Translations under genes and position numbers: made by a program | The notes under the pieces: model-generated | The model's input: only the letters and a program-made list of their open reading frames with translations | What the model was told of the DNA's origin: nothing | Databases searched by the model: none | Shown here: in pieces, positions 44,115 to 51,978 of the stretch | Numbering within the stretch: the first letter of the stretch is position 1 | Layout of the letters: each line of letters begins with the position of its first letter | Origin: Betaproteobacteria bacterium | GTDB lineage: Bacteria; Pseudomonadota; Gammaproteobacteria; Burkholderiales; Thiobacillaceae | Direction of reading: 5' to 3' | Length of the DNA stretch: 51,978 nt | Assembly: GCA_020061585.1 (NCBI GenBank) | Contig: JAGUXX010000101.1 | Coordinates: 1-51,978 of the forward strand

Positions 44115-47100
44115 ATGCAGAAAAACGAAACAGGGTCGGTAGGCGCTTCCTCATTGGCGCAGGGAAATGCGGCGCTTCGCGACAACAACTATGAAATGGC
44201 GGCAAGCCACTATGCTCGAGCGCTCCTCAAGACACCGGATCTGGCGCAGCACATCCTGCCCAACCTCGAAATGGCCGCGGCAAAGTACCGCGTCGGCCGT
44301 GCGGGAGTACAAAAAGCACGCGTGGGCGTATGTGGCTGGGAGTTGTCCCACAACGCCGCTGGACGAGCCTACACCCTGGCCACTCTATACGAGCGATTTG
44401 CCGAGGTAGAGATGGTTGGCAGTATCTTCCCCAGATGGGGAAGGGATATATGGGAGCCAATACGCAAAACGCCTATTCCAAAACATGTTTTTGTCGTCGA
44501 GCAGGAGCATCGATTCCTGGAGCAAGCCTTGGAACTGGTGGCGCGGCACCCTTATGACATTGTTCATCTGTCCAAACCACGTGCACCTAATATCATTTTT
44601 GGGTTGCTGTACAAGTTGATCTGGAATGCCAAGGTGCTGATGGATATTGATGACGAAGAACTCGCATTTGTAAATGCGGATGCTTCGTTGACGCTGGATG
44701 ACTACATTACGCGTGACGGACGAAACCCAGAATTGAAGGATTTGCCTGGCAAGGCGTGGACGCGACTGGCGGTTGGCCTGGCGACGTGTTTCGACGGGGT
44801 TACGGTATCCAATGCACATTTGCAGTCGCGTTACGGCGGTTCAATCATTCCTCATGCAAGAAATGAAAAAAGCCTAGTTCCATCACCGGCCTTTTCTCGG
44901 CAGTGCCGACAGAAATTCAATATCCCATTGAATAAACAAGTAGTGTTGTTTTTTGGCACGCCTCGCAATCATAAAGGTTTGCTGCATTTGGCAAGCGCAC
45001 TGGCCAAGTTGCAGCGAGATGATTTGCTGCTTGTCATCGTTGGGGATTTTCAGGATCCGGAGCTTAAAAGATCGCTCCTGTCCATCCGAGGTATCAATTA
45101 TCAATTTATCGGCAATCAGCCGTTTGATTCGATTCCTGAAGTTGCAGCCATCGGCGATTTCTGCGTGGTTGTTCAACACCCAGATTCTGCTGTGTCACAG
45201 TTTCAGATGCCCGCCAAGTTGACAGACGCTTTTGCCATGGGACTGGTGGTATTCGTCAATGATCTGCCGCCATTGGCGGACTGCATCAGCAATGGTGCAT
45301 GCATCGTCGTCGACATTGACAATCTTCCATCTCGCTTGGCTCCTTTCCTCGATGACCCTGATCGCCGCCGCGTACAAAAGGAGGTGGCTCGGCAATTTTT
45401 CCTTAAAGAACTGTCGATTTCGGTTGTATCAACACAGTTGCAGCGATATATCGACAAAATAATGTCGACAAATAAACCCTTGAACCAGAACCTGGAAAAT
45501 TTACTGCGTTCAGGGGTGATTCCAGGTTATTGGATGCCACAGGAGACAGTTAAAAATCCGTCCGCGCGTGCCGACATCGCCCAAACAGTGGATATCATTG
45601 TACCTGTATTCAATGCTCTTGATGATGCAAAGAAATGTTTAGACTCGCTTTTGTTATATAGGGATGGGATCGATGTCAGGGTAATTGTGGTTAACGATGG
45701 CTCCGATGAAACTACAACTAAATGGTTACGAGAATACTGCCTAACCAGCACAATTATTTTTCTTGTTGAACATGACCGCAATTATGGTTACACCACGGCC
45801 ATAAATACTGGCTTGAAAGAATCGCGCGCGTCCTATGTAATCACTCAGAACAGCGACACCATAGTCACCAACGGGTGGCTAAAAGGTTTGATTCGTTGCA
45901 TTAATTCAGCCCCTGACATTGGAATAGTTGGGCCATTATCCAATGCGGCAAGCTGGCAAAATGTCCCGGTGCTGTACAACTCCGACGGTACTTTTAAAAT
46001 AAACAAGTTGCCAATAGGGGTGACCGAACATGACATGGCCAAAATCGTTGCAAAAACATCCCGGCACAGTTACCCAAGGTTGCCATTTGTGAATGGCTTT
46101 TGCTTCATGATTAAACGCTCTGTAATTGATGCCATCGGGTACATGGACGTAGAAAATTTTCCCGTTGGGTACGGAGAAGAAAATGACTACTGCATCCGTG
46201 CTGCAAATGCTGGATTTCAATTCGCCATTGCCGATGATGTTTATGTATTCCACGCAAAATCTAAAAGTTTTGGACATGACAAGCGGAAAGAGTTGTCGCG
46301 AAGGGGAACAGAAGCGCTCATACGGAAGCACACTGCATCAATATTTAACTCCCTTGTTGACAAAATAAAGGATACAGCACCTCTTGATTCCGTGCGTGAG
46401 GAAATCAAGAAGGAACTTGAAAGATCGGATGTTAATAGCAAAGCCATCGATATTAGGCAGATGCGAATTCTGTTTCTGCTACCCATAAAAGGATCCGGTG
46501 GGGGTGTGCATTCAGTTGTTCAAGAAGCAACAGAGATGAGGCGCTTGGGTCTGCAAGTAAATATTGCAGTTCTTTCTGAGCATAAAAATGAGTATCTGGA
46601 TCAGTACAGCGATATCCATAATGCTGTTGATGTATTTAAAAGCTTTGATGCTGATAATATTCAGCAACTTGCAAAAGACTACGATATTGTCATCGCTACA
46701 TATTTCCGGTCAATAGAATTGCTCAAGCGAATAGTCGATGCCTTACCCAACGTTCTGCCCGCCTACTATGTACAAGATTATGAGCCCCTGTTCTTCTCGC
46801 CTGATAAGTTAGATTGGAAGATTGCACGTGATTCGTACACCCTGATACCTGGGGCGCTGTTATTCAGCAAAACACACTGGATCGCCGAGAAAGTAAAGCA
46901 AGAACATGGCTTGACGGTAGTTAAAGTAGAGCCTAGCATCGATCATAATGTGTACATGCCGCAATGTAAATTTTCGAAGGATCGTATTCATATATCAGCC
47001 ATGATACGGCCGAAAACTCCGCGTCGTGGAGCGGAACGTACCATGCGTGTACTGTCCGAGTTGGAAAAGGCAAACCCCGGTCGGCTTTCTTTCCATCTCT

Positions 47101-50054
47101 TTGGTTGCTCAGACAAGGATCCAAAATTCTTGCAACTACCCCGTGATTTCGAGTTCAAAAATTATGGGGAGTTGAAACGTCAAGAGGTGGCCAATCTACT
47201 TGGTCAATGTGACATATTTGTTGATCTTTCCGACTATCAAGCATTTGGCCGTACAGCCTTGGAAGCGATGGCTTGTGGTTGTACCTCAGTTGTTCCAAAA
47301 AATGGCGGTGCAGATGAATATGCCATAGATGGAGTAAATTCGATAATTGTCGACACCCTTGACGAGAGTGCTTCTGTTGAACGAATAAATGAACTTCTGG
47401 GTAATCCGCATTTGCTTCAAAAGATGCAATTAGAAGGGCTTTATACGGCATCGAAATACTCTCTCAATCGGGCCGCAGTATCAGAGATCAAAGCATTTAA
47501 AGAGTATGCAGATAAAAATAATATATCGCTTGATGAATCCAAAAATATATCGCCAAAAACAGTGGTCGAAGCTACTGCCAAGCTACCCCTCGCAATTCTG
47601 ATTATCTCGTGGGATGTAGGTCATAACCCCCTTGGGCGAGCTTATATGCTTGCGGAGGTCGTTGACCGTATTGCACAGAACGTTATTCTTGCTGGATTTC
47701 AGTTTGAACGATATGGCAATGATCTTTGGGAGCCCATGCGAAATGGTAGGATCCCGGTTATTTCGCTACCTGGCAGCAATTTGCCTGAGTTTCATGAACA
47801 CTTGAGAATCATTGCCCAGAGGGTTCGTCCTGATGTGGTGATTGCCTGCAAGCCTAGGTTACCTTCAGTTGAGTTGGGCCTAATGATTAAAGAATATTGT
47901 GGTTGCCCGTTAATTATTGATATAGATGATCACGAGCTATCTTTCTTTAAGAACGCAACTGAACTTAGTCTTTCCGACATTGCAAACATGCCAAAAGGAT
48001 GTGCGTCTAAGGAAATAGAGCCTTATTCCGAGATATGGACCCGTCTTGCCGAAAGTCTTTGTAAAACAGCAGATCAGATTATTGTTTCAAATATTGCATT
48101 GCATCATAAATTTGGTGGAATCATTGTTCCTCATGTGCGAGATGAACAAAAATTTGATCCCACACTCTACAATTGTTCTAAAGTGCGGAGTCGCTATGGA
48201 ATATCTGAGACAGTAAAGATTATATTGTTTTTTGGTACGGCGAGAGCCCACAAAGGTATTGCTACGCTAGCTCAAGTAGTTAACCGAATTTCTAATCCCA
48301 ATTTTAAACTGTTGGTAGTTGGAACTCCGGTTGACCTTGGATTTACTGAGAAATTGGATGCCATGGCTCCGGGGCGGATTATCTATCTACCTAATCAACC
48401 AATTGACGCAATTCCTGAAATTCTTGCTATGGCTGATATAGTTTGCCTTCCTCAAGATGAGGATCACCCGATTTCTCAATATCAGTTACCAGCCAAGGCA
48501 ATCGACGCAATCGCGATGGGTGTGCCATTACTCGTTAGCCGCACACTACCTATGTCACAGCTAGTCAATGATCAGGTTGCCGAGTTTGTCAATACTACGG
48601 ATTTGCATCTTGCAATAGAACGCCTGTTATCCGAACCGAAACAATTGGCAAAAAATCGAAATGACGTCCGAAATCGATTTCTAATGAAATACAGTTATGC
48701 GTTCGCTGCTGATCAAATGCGCAATATACTTCAGACGTGTTTGGCGAGTAAGCGAACAATCGCTACTCAAGATTCTTCTCAACTCATTGCGGCAAGCAGA
48801 CGATTGCTAGGCTTGACCCCTCGATTCGAACCTCCGGCACGTACACACGGAGTCGATATCGTACTATTCTGGAAGCAGAATGATACCGGCCTCTACGGTA
48901 GGCGTCACGATATGGTGATCAAATATTTATCTTCGCGCCCTGACGTTAGAAAAGTAATTGTCTTTGATCGCCCAATCCCTGAATCTAAGCTTCTTGAATA
49001 TCGACATAACATTTCTTGCGTAAATCAAAACCGTCAGATATATGTAGGTGCTTACCAAAAATTCTTTGGTGCGCAAACTACGCAGCGAACATCGAATAAT
49101 GTGCTTATATATCCGGATGCTCTATCATCTATTCAAAAGCGCGAAGCTTATGTTCAGTACATAAACCAGATTTTTAATCATGAAGATGTTGATCCTGCTC
49201 GATCTATATTCTGGTTTTACCCAAAAGACTTCTTTGCTTCCCAACTTATACGACACTTCAAGCCAAACAAAGTAGTTGTAGATGTTGTTGACGATCACCG
49301 AGCATGGCCAGGGCAATCTGAAAGTGAAAAGCAAAGTCTCACTAATAACTATCGCGAGATTCTGTCTCTTGCAGATATGGCTTTCGCTAATTGCGAACCT
49401 GTTCGGCAATCGATGCAGGAGTTCTTTCCCGCTATACGCATGGTGCCTAATGGCTGCGACAGCAACCCGCCCAATGAGGAGCCACATAACTCAGTAGAAT
49501 TTAATGCATTTCGTTCATGGCCTGGCAGAACAATAGGCTACATTGGAAACCTGGAAAAGAAAATTGACATCGTTCTATTGAGCAAATTGGCCGAGCGATT
49601 CGCCACCTGTCAGATTGTACTTATTGGGTCCACCCACACGAATCCTGATATTCTGATGCTTAAACGTTATGCAAATGTCAGATTAATTGGCGTGGTGCCA
49701 TATCAACAAGCCGGAGCTTGGGTCTCACGATTCGACGTTGGACTAGTTCCTCACATAAAGATGGAGCTAACGAAAAATATGAACCCCCTCAAGCAGTTTG
49801 TCTACTTGTCATACAATGTTCCAGTGGTTTCAACAGAAGTTTCCAATATCGAGAAGAATAGTGAACTTGTTCATATTGCGGCAAGTCACGATGACTTCAT
49901 CATGGCGGTCGCGGCTACTCTGGAACGTGGACGCCCACCGCGTGATATTTCCGAACGTTACGTGGCCGCCAATAACTGGGAAATGCGCTTTTCCTCGCAC
50001 GTAGATGAGCTTATTAATATTTTTCGAGAAATTAACCGTGACCGATCAATTTGA
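44115..50054 (+). CDS. Giant multidomain glycosyltransferase (five GT domains)
   Basis: A 1979-residue cytoplasmic protein. A short TPR-like start (about 10-60) is followed by: a GT-B domain (about 67-455; HNAAGRAYTLA, DIDDEELAFV, FFGTPRNHKGLLHLA); a GT2 domain (about 488-740; VDIIVPVFNALDDAKKCLDSL, VNDGSDE, ITQNSDTIV, FVNGFCFMIKR); a GT4 domain (about 780-1130; ILFLLPIKGSGGGVHSVV, FGRTALEAMACGCTSVVPKNGG); a second copy of the first domain (about 1158-1540; HNPLGRAYMLA, DIDDHELSFF, FFGTARAHKGIATLA); and a last GT-B domain (about 1578-1979; LYGRRHDMVIKYL, IGYIGNLEKKIDI). It could assemble most of a repeat unit. ATG 44115 is the best start. The codons are strikingly AT-rich towards the 3' half. 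Confidence 0.85.
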   Translation: MQKNETGSVGASSLAQGNAALRDNNYEMAASHYARALLKTPDLAQHILPNLEMAAAKYRVGRAGVQKARVGVCGWELSHNAAGRAYTLATLYERFAEVEMVGSIFPRWGRDIWEPIRKTPIPKHVFVVEQEHRFLEQALELVARHPYDIVHLSKPRAPNIIFGLLYKLIWNAKVLMDIDDEELAFVNADASLTLDDYITRDGRNPELKDLPGKAWTRLAVGLATCFDGVTVSNAHLQSRYGGSIIPHARNEKSLVPSPAFSRQCRQKFNIPLNKQVVLFFGTPRNHKGLLHLASALAKLQRDDLLLVIVGDFQDPELKRSLLSIRGINYQFIGNQPFDSIPEVAAIGDFCVVVQHPDSAVSQFQMPAKLTDAFAMGLVVFVNDLPPLADCISNGACIVVDIDNLPSRLAPFLDDPDRRRVQKEVARQFFLKELSISVVSTQLQRYIDKIMSTNKPLNQNLENLLRSGVIPGYWMPQETVKNPSARADIAQTVDIIVPVFNALDDAKKCLDSLLLYRDGIDVRVIVVNDGSDETTTKWLREYCLTSTIIFLVEHDRNYGYTTAINTGLKESRASYVITQNSDTIVTNGWLKGLIRCINSAPDIGIVGPLSNAASWQNVPVLYNSDGTFKINKLPIGVTEHDMAKIVAKTSRHSYPRLPFVNGFCFMIKRSVIDAIGYMDVENFPVGYGEENDYCIRAANAGFQFAIADDVYVFHAKSKSFGHDKRKELSRRGTEALIRKHTASIFNSLVDKIKDTAPLDSVREEIKKELERSDVNSKAIDIRQMRILFLLPIKGSGGGVHSVVQEATEMRRLGLQVNIAVLSEHKNEYLDQYSDIHNAVDVFKSFDADNIQQLAKDYDIVIATYFRSIELLKRIVDALPNVLPAYYVQDYEPLFFSPDKLDWKIARDSYTLIPGALLFSKTHWIAEKVKQEHGLTVVKVEPSIDHNVYMPQCKFSKDRIHISAMIRPKTPRRGAERTMRVLSELEKANPGRLSFHLFGCSDKDPKFLQLPRDFEFKNYGELKRQEVANLLGQCDIFVDLSDYQAFGRTALEAMACGCTSVVPKNGGADEYAIDGVNSIIVDTLDESASVERINELLGNPHLLQKMQLEGLYTASKYSLNRAAVSEIKAFKEYADKNNISLDESKNISPKTVVEATAKLPLAILIISWDVGHNPLGRAYMLAEVVDRIAQNVILAGFQFERYGNDLWEPMRNGRIPVISLPGSNLPEFHEHLRIIAQRVRPDVVIACKPRLPSVELGLMIKEYCGCPLIIDIDDHELSFFKNATELSLSDIANMPKGCASKEIEPYSEIWTRLAESLCKTADQIIVSNIALHHKFGGIIVPHVRDEQKFDPTLYNCSKVRSRYGISETVKIILFFGTARAHKGIATLAQVVNRISNPNFKLLVVGTPVDLGFTEKLDAMAPGRIIYLPNQPIDAIPEILAMADIVCLPQDEDHPISQYQLPAKAIDAIAMGVPLLVSRTLPMSQLVNDQVAEFVNTTDLHLAIERLLSEPKQLAKNRNDVRNRFLMKYSYAFAADQMRNILQTCLASKRTIATQDSSQLIAASRRLLGLTPRFEPPARTHGVDIVLFWKQNDTGLYGRRHDMVIKYLSSRPDVRKVIVFDRPIPESKLLEYRHNISCVNQNRQIYVGAYQKFFGAQTTQRTSNNVLIYPDALSSIQKREAYVQYINQIFNHEDVDPARSIFWFYPKDFFASQLIRHFKPNKVVVDVVDDHRAWPGQSESEKQSLTNNYREILSLADMAFANCEPVRQSMQEFFPAIRMVPNGCDSNPPNEEPHNSVEFNAFRSWPGRTIGYIGNLEKKIDIVLLSKLAERFATCQIVLIGSTHTNPDILMLKRYANVRLIGVVPYQQAGAWVSRFDVGLVPHIKMELTKNMNPLKQFVYLSYNVPVVSTEVSNIEKNSELVHIAASHDDFIMAVAATLERGRPPRDISERYVAANNWEMRFSSHVDELINIFREINRDRSI

Positions 50055-50787
50055 TGCAGACGCGTATTACGATAACTGTTCGATTTGCGGAGCTTTTCAA
50101 TTATTCGAAAGAACAAAAAAGGCAATTCGGGAAACATATAAATGCAAGAGTTGTGGAGCATTGCTTCGAGATCGAGAACAAGCGCGCGCAATTGTTCTTG
50201 AGTATGGTCATGGAAATTCAAAAACATTGGATGATCTTGTAAAGGATCCGGGTTTTACTGTCAACCGAATCTACGAGCCTGGTACATCAGGTCCGTTTCG
50301 CAACTATTTTAAGAATTTACCATTTTATTACCAGTCTGTTTTCTACGATCAGCCTGAAGATTTGATCAAACACACTCAACTCCCCCACCAGTCAATTGAA
50401 TCGCTCACCTATAATGATTCCGTTTTCGATCTTGTGATAACATCCGATATATTTGAACACGTACGTCGACCTAGTGTTGCATTTGCTGAAATTGCACGTG
50501 TATTAAGGGTTGGTGGCTTTCATATTTTTACTGTGCCGCTCCAGGACCCATTGCTGCCAAAGTCAATTGCAAGAGTAAAAGTTGATGGCGATATCGATAT
50601 TCATTTGCTTCCCGAGCGTTATCATGGAAATGGCAAGGGTGGACGCTCGCTTGTGTATACAGATTTTGGTCAGGATATTGCTGAGATGCTCACAGTCGCA
50701 GGTTTCAGTACCAAATTCCTGCGCCCCAAAACACAGAGTGCAATTGTTAATAGTGTGGTGACCTTGGTTACTAGACGGACTTGCTAA
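50038..50787 (+). CDS. SAM-dependent methyltransferase with N-terminal zinc ribbon
   Basis: A 249-residue protein. A four-Cys zinc-ribbon-like site (C14-x2-C17 and C36-x2-C39) is followed by a class I methyltransferase domain with FDLVITSDIFEHVRRPSVAFAEIARVLRVGG as its most recognisable part (motif IV and V). The glycine-rich motif I is poor (IYEPGTSGPF), so it may be a divergent member. The likely start is GTG 50038, overlapping the giant glycosyltransferase by 17 bases. Methylation of a sugar of the polymer is the natural guess from context. Confidence 0.75.
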   Translation: MTDQFDADAYYDNCSICGAFQLFERTKKAIRETYKCKSCGALLRDREQARAIVLEYGHGNSKTLDDLVKDPGFTVNRIYEPGTSGPFRNYFKNLPFYYQSVFYDQPEDLIKHTQLPHQSIESLTYNDSVFDLVITSDIFEHVRRPSVAFAEIARVLRVGGFHIFTVPLQDPLLPKSIARVKVDGDIDIHLLPERYHGNGKGGRSLVYTDFGQDIAEMLTVAGFSTKFLRPKTQSAIVNSVVTLVTRRTC

Positions 50788-50880
50788 AAACCATATTGAA
50801 GTTCGTGCTCATTGCGCTACATATATTGATATGTATCAAGCGGAATGGTTATTAATAGTGTGGTCCGTAACTTTGGGTAA

Positions 50881-50912
50881 AATAGAATTTTCGCAATACC
50901 CTTAATTCTATT
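50881..50912. promoter_or_regulatory. AT-rich inverted repeat upstream of the lipoprotein gene
   Basis: AATAGAATT (50881-50889) and AATTCTATT (50904-50912) are perfect inverted arms with a 14-base loop, 24 bases before the ATG at 50937. No T-run follows. A binding site for a regulator or an mRNA hairpin; this gene seems to have its own control region. Confidence 0.45.
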
Positions 50913-50936
50913 ATTTATTATAAAGGTGTGGTATTT

Positions 50937-51899
50937 ATGTCACCCGTAACTTTGCTTTTGGCATTCTGCTTATTTTCTCTTTCTGCTTGTTCCTCACCCA
51001 GAGTTTTAGTTGCGCAACCTTCAAGCACTGATATTCCATTTCAGGCTGTCGTTGATTGTCGGCCGATTTCTTCTGATACGTATGTTGACCAAACCTGGGG
51101 CGGAACACGCATTAAATTCAGTGCCATTGAATCTCCTTCCGCGATATACATCGGCTACTACGATGCCGAGCGCTGGCTCGCCGTGAGTGAGATTGATAAA
51201 TGTACCGGCAAGGTGAACAAGGTAAGACTGCCTTCCAGGTTTGATGGATGGGATTCTCACAACTACATCACGCTTGCACTTGATGATCGGCATCGCTTGC
51301 ATGTTGCGGGGAATATGCATGGTTCTCCTTTGACTTATGCGCGCATGGAAAGGTCGGGCGATCTTGGTTCGATGAAAACACTGCGTTCCATGAGCGGAGG
51401 TGATGAGCAACGCACGACCTACCCGAACTTTTTCCGGTTTGCCGATGGCGCCCTCGGGTTTTCCTATCGATCGGGGGGGAGCGGCGATGGCAAGGAGATC
51501 TTGAATCGTTTCGATGGCCATCAGTGGCGGCGTTGGTTGGATAGTCCACTGTTCGACTCATTGCCTGGCGCGCCTTCCATAAGCGCCTATTCAACCGGCT
51601 ATATAAGTGGCCCGGACGGATATTTCCATATTGCATGGGTATGGCGTGACACCCCGGCGGTAGAAACGAATTTCCATGTTAATTACGCGCGCAGCAAGGA
51701 TTTACGTCATTGGGAAGATAGCAATGGTAAAACTATTGCATTGCCGATCACGCTCGGCAATGCCGAAGTGGTCGATCCAGTTGGGCAGATGCGAGGGTTG
51801 TACAACAACATCAAATTGGGCTTCGACAGTGAACGTCGACCGGTGATTTCATACATCAAGTTCGATCAGCAAGGTCTGACCCCAATGCCGTTAAGTTAA
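50937..51899 (+). CDS. Lipoprotein with PL24/PL25-like beta-propeller, apparently lacking its C-terminal blades
   Basis: A 320-residue protein with a lipoprotein signal (LFSLSAC, lipidated C18), so probably membrane-anchored in the periplasm or at the surface. The propeller has WDSHNYITLALDDRHRLHVAGNMHG with H108 and H128, and TYPNFFRFADGALGFSYRSG with Y162 and R178. The 20- and 16-residue spacings match my recollection of ulvan lyase catalytic residues. It is homologous to the propeller at 41879-44110 but ends after YIKFDQQGLT, about 130 residues short of that paralogue. The stop at 51897 may reflect a frameshift or a truncated gene. ATG 50937 is set by AAAGGTG eight bases before it. Confidence 0.75.
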   Translation: MSPVTLLLAFCLFSLSACSSPRVLVAQPSSTDIPFQAVVDCRPISSDTYVDQTWGGTRIKFSAIESPSAIYIGYYDAERWLAVSEIDKCTGKVNKVRLPSRFDGWDSHNYITLALDDRHRLHVAGNMHGSPLTYARMERSGDLGSMKTLRSMSGGDEQRTTYPNFFRFADGALGFSYRSGGSGDGKEILNRFDGHQWRRWLDSPLFDSLPGAPSISAYSTGYISGPDGYFHIAWVWRDTPAVETNFHVNYARSKDLRHWEDSNGKTIALPITLGNAEVVDPVGQMRGLYNNIKLGFDSERRPVISYIKFDQQGLTPMPLS

Positions 51900-51978
51900 G
51901 CCCGAGATATGTCATCGAATAGCCTTGTAAGCACGATATCGAATGGGTTTGACGGCTTGCCGATCACGTGGAAAGTGA
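51900..51978 (+). other. Last 79 bases of the window
   Basis: No gene or signal is recognised. In other frames short open stretches follow, but none gives an unambiguous continuation of the propeller protein. Confidence 0.3.

Overview
The window looks like a gammaproteobacterial chromosome segment. The unbroken gene order rimP-nusA-infB-rbfA-truB-rpsO-pnp and the tRNA-Pro/Arg/His trio are arrangements I associate with Gammaproteobacteria; the genus cannot be named from sequence alone. Genes on the left side are GC-rich and tightly packed. From about 29 kb onward the DNA is visibly more AT-rich and more loosely spaced, as expected for an acquired surface-polysaccharide locus.

Region 1 (1-1.7 kb) is the end of a biotin operon: the C-terminus of bioH, then bioC and bioD, joined by overlapping stop/start codons. 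Region 2 (1.8-8.8 kb) is a respiratory block. It holds an Rrf2-family regulator, a Sco-type copper chaperone lipoprotein, the cbb3 cytochrome c oxidase operon ccoNOQP closed by an intrinsic terminator, then the ccoG ferredoxin-like assembly factor and a FixH-related membrane protein. Region 3 (8.8-17.8 kb) is the translation/RNA operon from rimP to pnp, with a leader hairpin before rimP, a promoter before rpsO and a bidirectional terminator after pnp. Region 4 (17.8-20.4 kb) has a small uncharacterised gene, a CbbY-type HAD phosphatase, folD (minus strand) and three tRNA genes. Two copies of a GC-rich palindromic intergenic element occur at 13.8 and 19.15 kb.

Region 5 (20.4 kb to the end) is a large capsule-type locus beginning directly after the tRNAs, all on the plus strand. 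An ABC-dependent export set comes first (kpsM, kpsT, kpsE and kpsD-like). Next comes a pair of large coiled-coil proteins: one has a sulfotransferase-like head, the other a methyltransferase-like head with a four-copy 252-bp tandem repeat. Downstream are two clearer sulfotransferases, several glycosyltransferases, a helical-repeat protein, a secreted GH26 endo-mannanase, an FkbM methyltransferase, a 5'-truncated GDP-fucose synthase remnant and a two-domain glycosyltransferase. The coiled-coil pair then occurs a second time, but here the methyltransferase-like protein carries a C-terminal beta-propeller resembling ulvan lyases of families PL24/PL25. After it come a 1979-residue protein with five glycosyltransferase domains, a zinc-ribbon methyltransferase, and a lipoprotein with the same lyase-type propeller.

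My reading (inference) is that this locus makes, exports and trims a sulfated, methylated, possibly mannose/fucose- and uronate-containing polysaccharide. The most novel element is the duplicated two-gene coiled-coil module and its fusion to a PL24/25-like propeller, echoed by a separate lipoprotein propeller. This would be a biosynthetic locus carrying lyase-type domains normally known from ulvan-degrading bacteria.
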